Assembly: GCA_964584665.1 (NCBI GenBank)
Contig: CAZPAO010000016.1
Location: forward strand, 1 to 47,172
Origin: DASUBN01 sp964584665
Lineage (GTDB): Bacteria > Pseudomonadota > Gammaproteobacteria > Natronospirales > REEB76
Length of the DNA stretch: 47,172 nucleotides
Direction: 5' to 3'
How positions within the stretch are numbered: the first letter of the stretch is position 1; every line of letters begins with the position of its first letter. The notes under the pieces were generated by a model. It had not been told where the DNA came from, ran no database searches, and saw only the letters and a program-made list of their open reading frames with translations. Shown in pieces: positions 12,601-19,873 of this stretch. Both the position numbers and the translations under genes were made by a program.

Positions 12601-13133
12601 ACCTCACCGAGGCGCTCAGCATCCTCGAGAACGCCATCAAGAAGATCGACCGTGAGACGCGCACGCGCTTCAAGGAGACCTTCGACAAGGTGAACTCCGG
12701 CCTCTCGGCCAACTTCCCCAAGCTCTTCGGCGGTGGACACGCCTACCTGGAGCTGACCGGGGAGGAACTGCTGGATGCTGGCGTCGCCATCATGGCGCGC
12801 CCGCCCGGCAAGCGGAACACCAGCATCCACCTGCTCTCGGGCGGCGAGAAGGCGCTCACCGCGGTGGCGCTGGTGTTCTCCATCTTCGAGCTCAATCCGG
12901 CGCCGTTCTGCATGCTGGACGAGGTGGACGCGCCATTGGACGAGGCCAACATCGGCCGCTTCTGCGACATGGTCCGCAGCATGTCGGACCGGGTGCAGTT
13001 CATCTTCATCAGCCACAACAAGAGCACCATGGAGATGTCCAAGCAGCTCATGGGCGTCACCATGAACGAGCCGGGTGTGTCGCGGCTGGTGGCGGTGGAC
13101 GTGGAAGAAGCCGTGCGCATCGCCGCCATGTGA
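9639..13133 (+). CDS. smc: Chromosome partition protein SMC
   Basis: SMC is the ATPase of the bacterial condensin and organises and segregates the chromosome with ScpA and ScpB. The 1164-residue protein has an N-terminal ATPase half with Walker A GPNGCGKSN (about 32-40), long coiled coils (about 170-500 and 660-1000) and a hinge (about 505-655). The C-terminal half carries the ABC signature LLSGGEK (about 1065) and Walker B FCMLDEVDAP (about 1089). The ATG at 9639 is chosen because conserved MRLSKIKLVGFKSFVDPT starts there and GAGG precedes it. The open frame runs far upstream but is antisense to queF. Its partners scpA and scpB are at 21084-22653. Having SMC implies the genome does not rely on MukB. 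Confidence 0.97.
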   Translation: MRLSKIKLVGFKSFVDPTSIEFPSNLVGIVGPNGCGKSNTIDAVRWVLGETSAKNLRGDSMADVIFNGSSARKPVGTASVELVFDNSDGAIGGQYASYAEVSVRREVVRDGTSNYYLNGVRCRRRDITDMFLGTGLGPRSYAIIEQGTISRLVESKPDELRVFLEEAAGISKYKERRRETENRIQHTKENVERLNDLRDEVEKQLERLQRQARAAERYKELNDEKRKTKAELQALNWRTLDADVSEKDGIIRERETSLEAAVAEQRSIESDMEKARVRHDEATDSFNTVQGRFYEVGATIARAEQGLQHARELRKRQQSELEQAEAQWRELDGHISRDKKQIETLGAEITGLEPAFNAAKQAEAKAVANLAQAEQAMQDWQAGWEGFNKGVSEHTQTAEVGRAQVEQLERQLMQTLQRRERVEAERKQYAADSQQQALTNLEGEAQAAEAKLQRLQGELAEVLKELETRRAEEQQSSRALHELRSKLEDSRGRVASLEALQQAALGKSREQVNAWLKQKRLDSSPRLAEQLHVDAGWERAVETVLGWHLEALVVSESAPKPEDLAGLTGGSMTFIETSGQAAQGPGLLQKVKGPAALSDFLKGVRTADSLAEALQQRSSLGDGESIITRDGMWLGKHWLRVIRDNDERAGVLAREQQLRDLKQQLADNEKAAAEQAAKLDGQKSAVKELETRRELLQMDVNRANREAADAQAKFKAARSTQEQVAARIKALETEAGEIAALVAQAEQEIKGARGRVESALKALQELEGKRTGLQSQRDGLRAKLDGERQAAARDRDAAHELALKLESRRSQKTSTEQGMGRMQSQVTQLEQRRTELKRSTEQALEPMHVQEQELKSLLDKRTRVDAELTEARRAVEAVAEQMRQLDQARMVRERKAEALREEVQRLRMDSQDVRIKRETIVAQLKEESLELQQVLDGMPEGAEVGAWAEKLAETEQRIGRLGEINMAAISEYTEQSERKKYLDAQLADLTEALSILENAIKKIDRETRTRFKETFDKVNSGLSANFPKLFGGGHAYLELTGEELLDAGVAIMARPPGKRNTSIHLLSGGEKALTAVALVFSIFELNPAPFCMLDEVDAPLDEANIGRFCDMVRSMSDRVQFIFISHNKSTMEMSKQLMGVTMNEPGVSRLVAVDVEEAVRIAAM

Positions 13134-13140
13134 GGACGCG

Positions 13141-13773
13141 ATGGAGCTGCGCCTCATCCTGATCCTCATCGGTGCGGCCATCATCGCGGCCATCTGGCTG
13201 TTCTCGCGGCAGCGCACCGGCGCCGGCAGGTCCGGGCCGCGCGAGGCACCCACTCTCGGTGACGAGAGTTTCCCCGAGGACGACTTCCCCTCCGAGACCA
13301 TCCCCGGCAGTTCCGCCAGGAGCGCGCCGGTGCGGGAGCAGGGCGAGCAGCTGATCCTGGCCCTGCACGTCATGCCCCGCACCGTGGTGCAGTTCCCCGG
13401 CGCCGCGTTGCGCCAGGCCTTCGAGGCCTGCAACCTCAAGTACGGCCGCTACCAGGTGTTCCACCGCCTGGAGGGCGAAGCCTCCGTGTTCAGCGTCGCC
13501 AACGTGGTGGAACCCGGCTCCTTCATACTCGATGAGATGGATTCCTCCGAATACCCCGGCTTGACCCTGTTCATGCTGCTGCCGGGCCCCCGTGGCGGCG
13601 TGGCGTCCTATGCCGACATGCTCGCGACCGCGCGCCAGCTGGCCCAGGCCCTGGACGGGGAGGTGCTGGACCAGGAGCGCAGCACCCTCACGCGCCAGAC
13701 CGCCCGCCACATCCGCGAGCGCATCATCACCTTCGAGACGCAGCTGCGCTTAAGGCGCCCCTCCCAGGCATGA
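13141..13773 (+). CDS. zipA: Cell division protein ZipA (short form)
   Basis: ZipA anchors FtsZ to the inner membrane at the division site. The 210-residue product has an N-terminal membrane anchor (about residues 4-22, LRLILILIGAAIIAAIWLFS), a short acidic linker (about 25-72) and a C-terminal FtsZ-binding domain. That domain runs from about 75 to 208, with LILALHVMPRTVVQFPGAALRQAFEACNLKYGRYQVFHR and GLTLFMLLPGP. The linker is much shorter than the long Pro/Gln-rich one of E. coli (328 residues in total). The ATG is 7 nt after smc, and the stop overlaps ligA as ATGA. The smc-zipA-ligA order supports the call. Confidence 0.9.
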   Translation: MELRLILILIGAAIIAAIWLFSRQRTGAGRSGPREAPTLGDESFPEDDFPSETIPGSSARSAPVREQGEQLILALHVMPRTVVQFPGAALRQAFEACNLKYGRYQVFHRLEGEASVFSVANVVEPGSFILDEMDSSEYPGLTLFMLLPGPRGGVASYADMLATARQLAQALDGEVLDQERSTLTRQTARHIRERIITFETQLRLRRPSQA

Positions 13774-15857
13774 CCAGCCGACGCGACGCCGAGAAGCGCC
13801 TGCACACGCTGCGCGAGCAGCTCCGGCACCATAACCACCGCTACTACGTGCTCGACGACCCGGAAGTCCCGGATGCCGAGTACGACCGCCTGATGCGGGA
13901 ACTCCAATCTCTCGAAACGGAACATCCCGAATTCGTCACGCCGGACTCACCCTCGCAACGGGTGGGCGCGGCGCCGCTCGCCGAGTTCGGCGAGGTGCGC
14001 CACGCGGTTCCGATGCTGTCCCTGGAGAATGCCTTCAGCGAGGATGACCTGCAGGGTTTCGACCGGCGCATCCGCGAGCGGCTGGAAGCGGAGGAGGTGG
14101 AGTACACCGCCGAGCCGAAGCTGGACGGCCTCGCCATCAGCCTGCGCTACGAGCAGGGCATGCTCGTGCGGGGCGCCACCCGCGGCGACGGCTCGACCGG
14201 CGAGGACGTGACCCAGAACATCCGCACCATCAAGTCCATCCCGTTGCATCTCTTGGGAAAAGGTTGGCCCGCAGTGCTGGAAGTGCGCGGCGAAGTGTAC
14301 ATGCCGAAGAAGGGTTTCGAGGAACTGAACAAGCGCCTCGCCGCGAAGGGCGAGAAGACCTATGTGAACCCCCGCAACACCGCCGCCGGCAGCCTGCGCC
14401 AGCTGGACCCGCGCATCACCGCCGAACGGCCGTTGGAGTTCTACGCCTATGGCCTCGGTGAAGTGAGGCCCGATAGCCTGCCCAAGCGCCAGAGCGCCAT
14501 CCTGGAGAAGTTCAGGGAGTGGGGCCTGCGGGTCAACCGGGAGATCGCCCAGGTGAAGGGCGCCGCCGGCTGCTTCGCCTACTACCAGAAGCTCGGCGCG
14601 AAGCGCGCGAAGCTGCCCTATGAGATCGACGGCGTGGTCTACAAGGTGGACCGCCTCGACTGGCAGCAGGAACTCGGTTTCGTGGCGCGCGCGCCGCGCT
14701 GGGCCGTGGCCCACAAGTTCCCGGCGGAAGAGATGATGACGGTGCTGAAGTCCGTGGACTTCCAGGTGGGGCGCACCGGCGCGCTCACGCCGACGGCGCG
14801 ACTCGAACCGGTGTTCGTCGGCGGAGCCAATGTGAGCAACGCGACGCTGCACAACATGGATGAGGTGGAGCGAAAGGACATCCGCATCGGCGACACGGTG
14901 ATCGTGCGCCGCGCCGGCGACGTGATCCCCGAGGTGGCGGGCGTGGTGCTGGCGAAGCGCCCGAAGGACGCCAAGAGAGTGAAGCTGCCGAAGAAGTGCC
15001 CCGTGTGCGGTTCCGAGGTGATGCGACCCGAAGGCGAAGCCGTGGCCCGCTGCAGCGGAGGGCTGTTCTGCGCCGCCCAGCGCGGCCAGCTGGTCCGGCA
15101 CTTCGCCGCGCGCCGCGCCATGGACATCGAGGGCTTCGGCGAGAAGCTCATCGACCAGCTCATCGAGAAGGGCCTGGTGCACACGCCGGCCGACATCTAC
15201 AAGCTGGACCTGAAGACCTTCGCCGAACTGGATCGCATGGGCGAGAAGTCCGCCCAGAACCTCATGGATGCCATCGAGAAGAGCAAGACCACCACGCTCC
15301 CGCGCTTCCTGTTCGCGCTCGGCATCCCGGACGTGGGCGAGACCACCGCCGCCGATCTCGCGCGGCATTTCGCCGGCCTGGACAAGCTGGAGGAGGCGGC
15401 CATCTCCTATGAGAAGCAGAGACTGAAGCATGCGGAACTGCCACCCAAGGACGCCGAGAAGCTCCTGAAGGAGCTGGAACTGCGCCAGGTGGAGGGCATC
15501 GGCCCGGTGGTGGCCGAGCAAATAGGGGCATTTTTCAATCAGCCCGGCAACCGCAAGGTCATCGCGGAGCTCTATAAGGCCGGCATCCACTGGCCCGCGG
15601 CACCGAAGCGCCCAGCGCCCGGCGCCCAATCGCTGGCGGGCAAGACCCTGGTGCTCACGGGCACCCTGCCTTCCATGACCCGCGACGAGGCCAAGGACCT
15701 GATCCTGTCGCATGGCGGCAAGGTGGCGGGCAGCGTCTCCAAGAAGACCGACTACGTGGTGGCCGGCAGCGAGGCCGGTTCCAAGCTCACGGACGCGCAG
15801 AAGCTCGGTGTCGCCGTCCTGGACGAAGCGGGGCTCCTGAAGCTCCTGCAATCCTGA
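13770..15857 (+). CDS. ligA: NAD-dependent DNA ligase
   Basis: LigA seals nicks in DNA during replication and repair using NAD. The 695-residue protein is full length. It has the Ia domain (HNHRYYVLDDPEVPDAEYDRL), an adenylation domain with EPKLDG (nucleophile Lys117) and RGDGSTGEDVTQN, and an OB fold. A four-Cys zinc finger (CPVCGSE to C-SGGLFC), helix-hairpin-helix repeats (about 480-580) and a C-terminal BRCT domain (about 618-690, LAGKTLVLTGTLPSMTRDEA) complete it. The start overlaps the zipA stop (ATGA), implying translational coupling. All catalytic parts are present. Confidence 0.97.
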   Translation: MTSRRDAEKRLHTLREQLRHHNHRYYVLDDPEVPDAEYDRLMRELQSLETEHPEFVTPDSPSQRVGAAPLAEFGEVRHAVPMLSLENAFSEDDLQGFDRRIRERLEAEEVEYTAEPKLDGLAISLRYEQGMLVRGATRGDGSTGEDVTQNIRTIKSIPLHLLGKGWPAVLEVRGEVYMPKKGFEELNKRLAAKGEKTYVNPRNTAAGSLRQLDPRITAERPLEFYAYGLGEVRPDSLPKRQSAILEKFREWGLRVNREIAQVKGAAGCFAYYQKLGAKRAKLPYEIDGVVYKVDRLDWQQELGFVARAPRWAVAHKFPAEEMMTVLKSVDFQVGRTGALTPTARLEPVFVGGANVSNATLHNMDEVERKDIRIGDTVIVRRAGDVIPEVAGVVLAKRPKDAKRVKLPKKCPVCGSEVMRPEGEAVARCSGGLFCAAQRGQLVRHFAARRAMDIEGFGEKLIDQLIEKGLVHTPADIYKLDLKTFAELDRMGEKSAQNLMDAIEKSKTTTLPRFLFALGIPDVGETTAADLARHFAGLDKLEEAAISYEKQRLKHAELPPKDAEKLLKELELRQVEGIGPVVAEQIGAFFNQPGNRKVIAELYKAGIHWPAAPKRPAPGAQSLAGKTLVLTGTLPSMTRDEAKDLILSHGGKVAGSVSKKTDYVVAGSEAGSKLTDAQKLGVAVLDEAGLLKLLQS

Positions 15858-15868
15858 GTGCCTGTTGC

Positions 15869-15874
15869 TAGAAT
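15869..15874 (+). promoter_or_regulatory. -10-like hexamer just before the DUF1499 lipoprotein gene
   Basis: TAGAAT (15869-15874) ends 7 nt before the ATG at 15882. If used, transcription would start almost at that ATG, giving a leaderless message. No good -35 is seen (CTGCAA at 17-nt spacing). Confidence 0.25.
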
Positions 15875-16418
15875 GAAGCCGATGCGACACACGGTGAACC
15901 TGGACAGGCGATGGCGCTGGCTGCTGGCGGTATTGCCGCTGGCCCTGGCTGGCTGCGGCGGACCGCTCTCGCCTGACTACGGCGTGCGCGAAGGTAAGTT
16001 CCCGACCTGTCCCGCCAACCAGGACTGCGTCTCCAGCCAGGAGACGGATCCCAAGCTCTACATCGCACCTCTGCATTATCGCCCCAGCCACACCAGTTCC
16101 CAGGTGGACCGCGACAAGGCCCACACGGACCTCGTGGCCGCGATCAACGCCGCCGGTCCCGCCCGCATCGTCTCCAACCACCGCAACTACATCCGCGTCG
16201 AATATCCCGTCGCGCCCCACGACCAGCGCAAGACCGACTACTACTACCAGCCGGAGCAGGCGGTGGACGAGGTGCAGTTCTACCTCTCGCCCACGGACTA
16301 CACGGTGGAGATGTTCTCGGTGGGCAAGCTCGGGCTCCTCGAGAGCGGCGACAGTCGCGAACGCCTGGAGAAGGTGCGGGCCTACTTCGACAAGCTGCAG
16401 CAACAACCCCGCAGCTGA
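15873..16418 (+). CDS. DUF1499 family lipoprotein
   Basis: A putative lipoprotein of unknown function. The N-terminus has basic residues, a hydrophobic stretch (WLLAVLPLALAGC) and a lipobox LAGC, so the Cys should be lipid-modified and the protein anchored in the outer or inner membrane. The mature part carries the DUF1499 hallmark CPANQDCVSSQ, and a later VDEVQFYLSPTDYTVEMFSV stretch like the family core. It starts right after ligA. GTG 15858, ATG 15873 and ATG 15882 are all possible, and none has a clear Shine-Dalgarno sequence. The order downstream of ligA suggests shared transcription but not a shared function. DUF1499 is recognised by motif only. Confidence 0.75.
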   Translation: MKPMRHTVNLDRRWRWLLAVLPLALAGCGGPLSPDYGVREGKFPTCPANQDCVSSQETDPKLYIAPLHYRPSHTSSQVDRDKAHTDLVAAINAAGPARIVSNHRNYIRVEYPVAPHDQRKTDYYYQPEQAVDEVQFYLSPTDYTVEMFSVGKLGLLESGDSRERLEKVRAYFDKLQQQPRS

Positions 16419-16424
16419 ACCTGC

Positions 16425-16455
16425 AAAAAAAGAAGGCCGGTCTCGCGACCGGCCT
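16425..16455 (-). terminator. Terminator after the parvulin lipoprotein gene
   Basis: AGGCCGGTC (16434-16442), loop TCGC, GACCGGCCT (16447-16455) form a 9-bp perfect stem. On the minus strand it is followed by TTCTTTTTTT (plus A run at 16425-16434), so it ends the yciB-yciI-bolA-parvulin transcript. On the plus strand only a weak pyrimidine tract follows. Confidence 0.85.
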
Positions 16456-16483
16456 CCCTGTCTTCTGAACTCGATCGTCTAGA

Positions 16484-17362
16484 TCACTTGGCCGGAGCGC
16501 TCGCCGCCGCCGGAGCCGGAGTGCTGGGCGCCGCCGGGGCGGGATAGGTGACCTTGGCAGCGTCCGTCAACTGCTTGATGTAGCTCTCCACGGCCTTGCG
16601 CTGCATGTCATTCATGATCTGCTCGCGCATCTGGTCGAGGCTCGGCGGCGCCTGTTCGCGCACGTCTTCCAGCTGGATCACGTGGTAGCCGTACTGGGTG
16701 TGCACCGGCTCCTGGGTGATCTCGCCCTTCTTGAGCTTGGCGAGGGCCGCGGCGAACTCCGGCACCATGGTGCTTCCGGAGAACCAGTCGCCGCCCAGCT
16801 CGCCGCCGTTCGCGGCGCTGCCCGGGTCCTGGGAGTACTTCTTGGCGAGCTTGCCGAAGTCGGCGCGCTTGTCGAGCTGCGCGATGATGTCCTTGGCCTG
16901 GGCCTCGTCCTTCACCAGGATGTGGCGCGCCTTGTACTCATGGCTGTCGGTGCCCTTGATGCGTTCGTCGTAGGCGGCCTTGATGTCGGCGTCCGAAGGC
17001 TGATGGTCCTTCAAATAGTTCTGGATGTAGACCTGGGCCAGGATGCTGTTGTCGCTGGTCTTGAGATCTGCCTGGGTGTCGGGCTGCTTGTCCACGCCGG
17101 CCTTACGGGCGGCCTGGGCCAGCAGTTCCATGTTCACCAGGGTCTTCACCACGCTGGCTTTCTGCACGGGGTTCAGCGGCGGCTCCTGGCCGCCGGTCTG
17201 GGCCCGCACGAAGGCGCGCAGTTCGCCGTTGGTGATGGCGGTGCCGTTCACCGTGGCCAGCACCTGGGCATCGTCGGCCTTGCCGCCGGCCGGCGTCTTG
17301 TTGCAGGCCGCGAGGCCGAGGCCCAGCAGGGCGAGGATGATCAGTCTGGATAGGATGCGCAT
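16484..17362 (-). CDS. Parvulin-type peptidyl-prolyl isomerase lipoprotein
   Basis: A predicted periplasmic peptidyl-prolyl cis-trans isomerase (SurA/PpiC/EpsD-like) that would help fold exported proteins. Residues 1-20 are a lipoprotein signal with lipobox LAAC (Cys20), so it is probably tethered to a membrane. Then comes a SurA-N-like helical region (about 35-135, VATVNGTAITNGELRAF-like) and a rotamase domain (about 143-240). The rotamase carries YKARHILVKDEAQA, FGKLAKKYSQDPGSAANGGELG and YGYHVIQLEDVRE. The tail (about 272-292) is Ala/Pro-rich. The start has AAAGGA 6 nt upstream. It lies 19 nt downstream of bolA in the same operon and is closed by a strong terminator. Confidence 0.88.
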   Translation of the reverse strand: MRILSRLIILALLGLGLAACNKTPAGGKADDAQVLATVNGTAITNGELRAFVRAQTGGQEPPLNPVQKASVVKTLVNMELLAQAARKAGVDKQPDTQADLKTSDNSILAQVYIQNYLKDHQPSDADIKAAYDERIKGTDSHEYKARHILVKDEAQAKDIIAQLDKRADFGKLAKKYSQDPGSAANGGELGGDWFSGSTMVPEFAAALAKLKKGEITQEPVHTQYGYHVIQLEDVREQAPPSLDQMREQIMNDMQRKAVESYIKQLTDAAKVTYPAPAAPSTPAPAAASAPAK

Positions 17363-17381
17363 GCGGATTCCTTTGGGTCGG

Positions 17382-17651
17382 TTAATCGGTCTCGTCGGGG
17401 GTCAAAGCGGAGATGCTGAGGGCATGGATGTCGGTCTGCATGAGCGCGCCGAGGGCGGCGTAGACCATGCGGTGGCGCTCCACGCGCCCGTGGGTAGCGA
17501 AAGCGGAGGAGACGATGCGCACCGCGAAGTGGCCGCGGCCATCGCGGGCGCCGGCATGGCCGGCATGCTGTGCGCTGTCGTCGCGCACGTCCAGCTCCAG
17601 CGGCGCGAAGCGCTGCTGCAGGCGGGTGCGGATCTCGGCGCTGCGGTCCAT
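17382..17651 (-). CDS. bolA: BolA family protein
   Basis: BolA-family proteins are small class-II KH-like factors that pair with monothiol glutaredoxins in iron-sulfur handling and influence cell shape and stress gene expression. The 89-residue product starts MDRSAEIRTRLQQRFAPLELDV. It contains GHFAVRIVSSAFATHGRVERHRMVYAAL, the conserved FxGxxxxxRHRxxY-type core. The frame extends further upstream, but that part overlaps yciI. The ATG at 17651 follows the yciI stop as TGAGATG, indicating translational coupling. Which BolA subtype this is (BolA or IbaG) is not clear from sequence. Confidence 0.9.
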   Translation of the reverse strand: MDRSAEIRTRLQQRFAPLELDVRDDSAQHAGHAGARDGRGHFAVRIVSSAFATHGRVERHRMVYAALGALMQTDIHALSISALTPDETD

Positions 17652-17652
17652 C

Positions 17653-17952
17653 TCAGGGCAGCGTCCTGCGGAAGGGCTTGACGGTGACGCGGGCGAACAC
17701 GCCGGCAGCCACGTAGGGGTCAGCCTCGGCCCAGACCTTGGCCTCATCCAGCGACTTGAACTCGGCCACGATCAGGCTGCCGGTGAAGCCGGCATTGCCC
17801 GGATCCTCGGCGTCCAGCGCCGGGTGCGGACCGGCCAGCAGCAAGCGGCCCTCACGCTTCAGCTGCTCGAGGCGCGCCACGTGGGCGGGGCGCGCGCCGA
17901 GGCGCTTGTCCAGGGAATCGGCCACGTCTTCGCAGATGATCGCGTACCACAT
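17653..17952 (-). CDS. yciI: YciI family protein
   Basis: A small YciI-like (dimeric alpha-beta barrel, ferredoxin-like) protein whose cellular function is not established. The 99 residues follow the E. coli YciI pattern closely: MWYAIICEDVADSL, RPAHVARLEQLKREGRLLLAGPHPA, GFTGSLIVAEFKSLDEAKVWAEADPYVAAGVF and VKPFRR. It starts at the ATG overlapping the yciB stop (TGATG) and is followed immediately by bolA, so the three genes form a coupled operon. The frame runs upstream of this ATG only as an overlap with yciB. Confidence 0.92.
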   Translation of the reverse strand: MWYAIICEDVADSLDKRLGARPAHVARLEQLKREGRLLLAGPHPALDAEDPGNAGFTGSLIVAEFKSLDEAKVWAEADPYVAAGVFARVTVKPFRRTLP

Positions 17953-18491
17953 CAGGGCTTGTCCTCTTTGGGCATGTACCGGGCGAGATAGACGGTCTGG
18001 ATCACGGCGAACACCAGGCCGAGACCGATGGCGCCCCAGACTTTGAAGCGCACCCACACGTCGGTGCTGAAGTTGTAGAGCACGTAGACGTTGAGGGTGC
18101 CCAGCGACAGGAAGAACAGGCCCCACATGAGGTTGAGGCGGGTCCACACGGCGTCAGGCAGCTTGAGCTGCTCACCCATGGCGCGCCGGATGATGGGCTT
18201 CTCGCCGATGAACTGGCTGCCGATGAACGTGAGGCCCGTCAGCCACTCGATCACCGAGAACTTCCACTTGAGGAACACCGGGTCGCGGAACGCGAGCGTA
18301 AGTCCTCCGAACGCCAGCGAGAGCAGCATGGTGATGATCAGCATGGGCTTGACCTTGCGCGTCATCACCCAGGAGATGGCCACCACGACCACGCTTCCGG
18401 CCATGAGCACGCCGGTGGCGGTGTAGATGCCTTTCCAGAGGTAGCTCAGGAAGAATGCGGCGAGCAGGAGGAATTCGAGCAGCGAGGACAT
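17952..18491 (-). CDS. yciB: Inner membrane septation protein YciB (IspZ)
   Basis: YciB is a multi-span inner-membrane protein linked to cell-envelope synthesis and septation. The 179-residue length equals that of E. coli YciB. Five or so hydrophobic helices are visible, starting MSSLLEFLLLAAFFLSYLW. The family motifs FRDPVFLKWKFSVIEWL, NLMWGLFF and DVWVRFKVWG are present. The ATG at 18491 is chosen because the protein matches from there; the frame extends further upstream into the divergent promoter region. It is the first gene of the yciB-yciI-bolA-parvulin operon and is divergent from yciO. Confidence 0.93.
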   Translation of the reverse strand: MSSLLEFLLLAAFFLSYLWKGIYTATGVLMAGSVVVVAISWVMTRKVKPMLIITMLLSLAFGGLTLAFRDPVFLKWKFSVIEWLTGLTFIGSQFIGEKPIIRRAMGEQLKLPDAVWTRLNLMWGLFFLSLGTLNVYVLYNFSTDVWVRFKVWGAIGLGLVFAVIQTVYLARYMPKEDKP

Positions 18492-18518
18492 GTTTCCGTG
18501 CCGGGGCGGCGGGGCGCG

Positions 18519-18529
18519 GCTATGATAGC
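18519..18529. promoter_or_regulatory. Palindromic shared -10 region between yciB and yciO
   Basis: GCTATGATAGC is a perfect 11-nt palindrome (central G) lying in an otherwise very GC-rich 76-bp divergent gap. It presents a -10-like TATGAT to the right (yciO) and TATCAT to the left (yciB). -35 matches are poor on both sides, so the call is tentative. Confidence 0.35.
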
Positions 18530-18567
18530 GCATGCCCCCTTGGCGGGGCGAGCCGGCACTCAGGGAT

Positions 18568-19191
18568 ATGAGCCAGTATTTCGTCGTCCACCCGGTCAAT
18601 CCGCAGCTCAGGCTCATCCGGCGTGCGGTGGAGATACTCCGGGCCGGCGGCCTGGTGGTCTACCCCACGGACTCCTGCTATGCCCTGGGCTGCCACCTAG
18701 GGGACAAGGACGCCATGGAGCGCATCCGGCGCATCCGCCAGGCGGACAAGGACCACAACTTCACCCTGGTGTGCCGCGACCTTTCCGAGATCGCCACCTA
18801 CGCCAAGGTGGACAACCCGACCTTCCGCCTGCTGAAGGCCTACACCCCGGGGCCCTACACCTTCATCCTGGAGGCGACCCGCGAGGTGCCGCGGCGGCTG
18901 CAGCACCCCAAGCGCAAGACCATCGGCATCCGCGTGCCGGACCATCCGGTGCCGCAGGCCCTACTCGCGGAACTTGGGGAACCGGTCATGAGTTCGACGC
19001 TGATCCTGCCCGGCGACGACGCGCCGCTCACGGACCCGGAAGAGATGCGCGCGCGGCTGGAGCACCAGGTGGAACTCATCCTGGACGGCGGCCCCTGCGG
19101 CTTCGAGGCGACCACGGTGGTGGACCTGACCGGAGAATCGCCGCGGCTGCTGCGGGCCGGAAGAGGGGACCCCAAGCCCTTCGGCGGCTGA
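18568..19191 (+). CDS. yciO: YciO/YrdC/Sua5 family protein
   Basis: A YrdC-fold protein of the YciO subgroup, related to TsaC/Sua5, which make the threonylcarbamoyl-AMP intermediate for tRNA t6A37. Whether YciO does the same in the cell is uncertain. The 207-residue product tracks E. coli YciO closely: MSQYFVVHPVNPQLRLIRRAV, GGLVVYPTDSCYALGC, HNFTLVCRDLSEIATYA, TPGPYTFIL, RKTIGIRVPDHP and GFEATTVVDLTG. A longer start at 18532 adds 12 residues not seen in the family, so ATG 18568 is used. The M50 protease gene follows 22 nt later. Confidence 0.92.
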   Translation: MSQYFVVHPVNPQLRLIRRAVEILRAGGLVVYPTDSCYALGCHLGDKDAMERIRRIRQADKDHNFTLVCRDLSEIATYAKVDNPTFRLLKAYTPGPYTFILEATREVPRRLQHPKRKTIGIRVPDHPVPQALLAELGEPVMSSTLILPGDDAPLTDPEEMRARLEHQVELILDGGPCGFEATTVVDLTGESPRLLRAGRGDPKPFGG

Positions 19192-19200
19192 CGGCGCCTG

Positions 19201-19206
19201 TATAAT
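19201..19206 (+). promoter_or_regulatory. Consensus -10 element 7 nt before the M50 protease start
   Basis: A perfect TATAAT (19201-19206) in a GC-rich context ends 7 nt before the ATG at 19214. Transcription would start at about 19213, leaving no leader. The only other start, ATG 19205, overlaps the hexamer. No convincing -35 is seen. Confidence 0.4.
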
Positions 19207-19213
19207 GCCGCGC

Positions 19214-19873
19214 ATGCCGGAATTCAACCTGGTCCAGAAGATCCTGCTCATGGGCATCCCCATCCTGTTCGCCATCACGGTGCACGAGGTGGCCCACGGC
19301 TGGGTGGCCAACAAGCTCGGGGACCCCACGGCCCGTATGCTGGGCCGGCTGACCCTGAACCCCATCAAGCACATCGACCCGGTGGGCACGCTCCTCATAC
19401 CGGCGGCTTTGCTCCTGCTCGGCGCGCCCTTCCTGTTCGGCTGGGCCAAGCCCGTGCCCATCACCCCGCAGAACTTCGCCAAGCCCCGCATCGGCATGGC
19501 CTGGGTGGCGGCGGCCGGCCCCGCCTCGAACCTGCTGATGGCGATCATGTGGGTCGCGGTGTGCTGGATGGCGGCGACCTTCGGCGCCGAAGTGCCCTAC
19601 ATCGTGCCGCTCTATTGGATGGGCATCTTCGGCGTGCTCGCCAACGTGGCCCTGGGCGTGCTGAACCTCTTCCCGCTGCCGCCCCTGGACGGTAGCAAGG
19701 TGCTGGCGGGCTTCCTGCCGGCGCGCGCGGCGCGCGCCATGTACCGCGTCGAGTATCTCGGCCTCCTGCTGGTGGCTGTGCTGCTCTGGACCGGCATCCT
19801 CGGGCGCCTGCTCAGTCCCATCATCTTCGGTATCACCAACGTGTTGCTGGCCCCCGTGCCGGAGCTACATTGA
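19214..19873 (+). CDS. Site-2 protease family (M50) membrane metalloprotease
   Basis: A small M50 zinc metalloprotease of the YwhC-like (S2P) type, predicted to cut within the membrane; its substrate is unknown. It has HEVAH (zinc-binding HExxH) in the first helix region and NLFPLPPLDGSKV (third zinc ligand Asp) near residues 158-170 of the 219-residue product. There are about five or six hydrophobic segments and no PDZ or CBS domain. ATG 19214 is used; ATG 19205 would add three residues. Neither has a Shine-Dalgarno sequence, and a TATAAT sits just upstream. The stop overlaps the TTG start of trpS. This protease next to trpS-scpAB is a common arrangement in related genomes. Confidence 0.85.
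   Translation: MPEFNLVQKILLMGIPILFAITVHEVAHGWVANKLGDPTARMLGRLTLNPIKHIDPVGTLLIPAALLLLGAPFLFGWAKPVPITPQNFAKPRIGMAWVAAAGPASNLLMAIMWVAVCWMAATFGAEVPYIVPLYWMGIFGVLANVALGVLNLFPLPPLDGSKVLAGFLPARAARAMYRVEYLGLLLVAVLLWTGILGRLLSPIIFGITNVLLAPVPELH

Noticed and set aside
13947..16406. An 819-codon open frame on the minus strand across ligA and the DUF1499 gene
   Set aside because: It mirrors strong third-position GC bias of the real genes; its composition (very high His, Gly, Leu, Arg) matches no protein type and ligA is certain.
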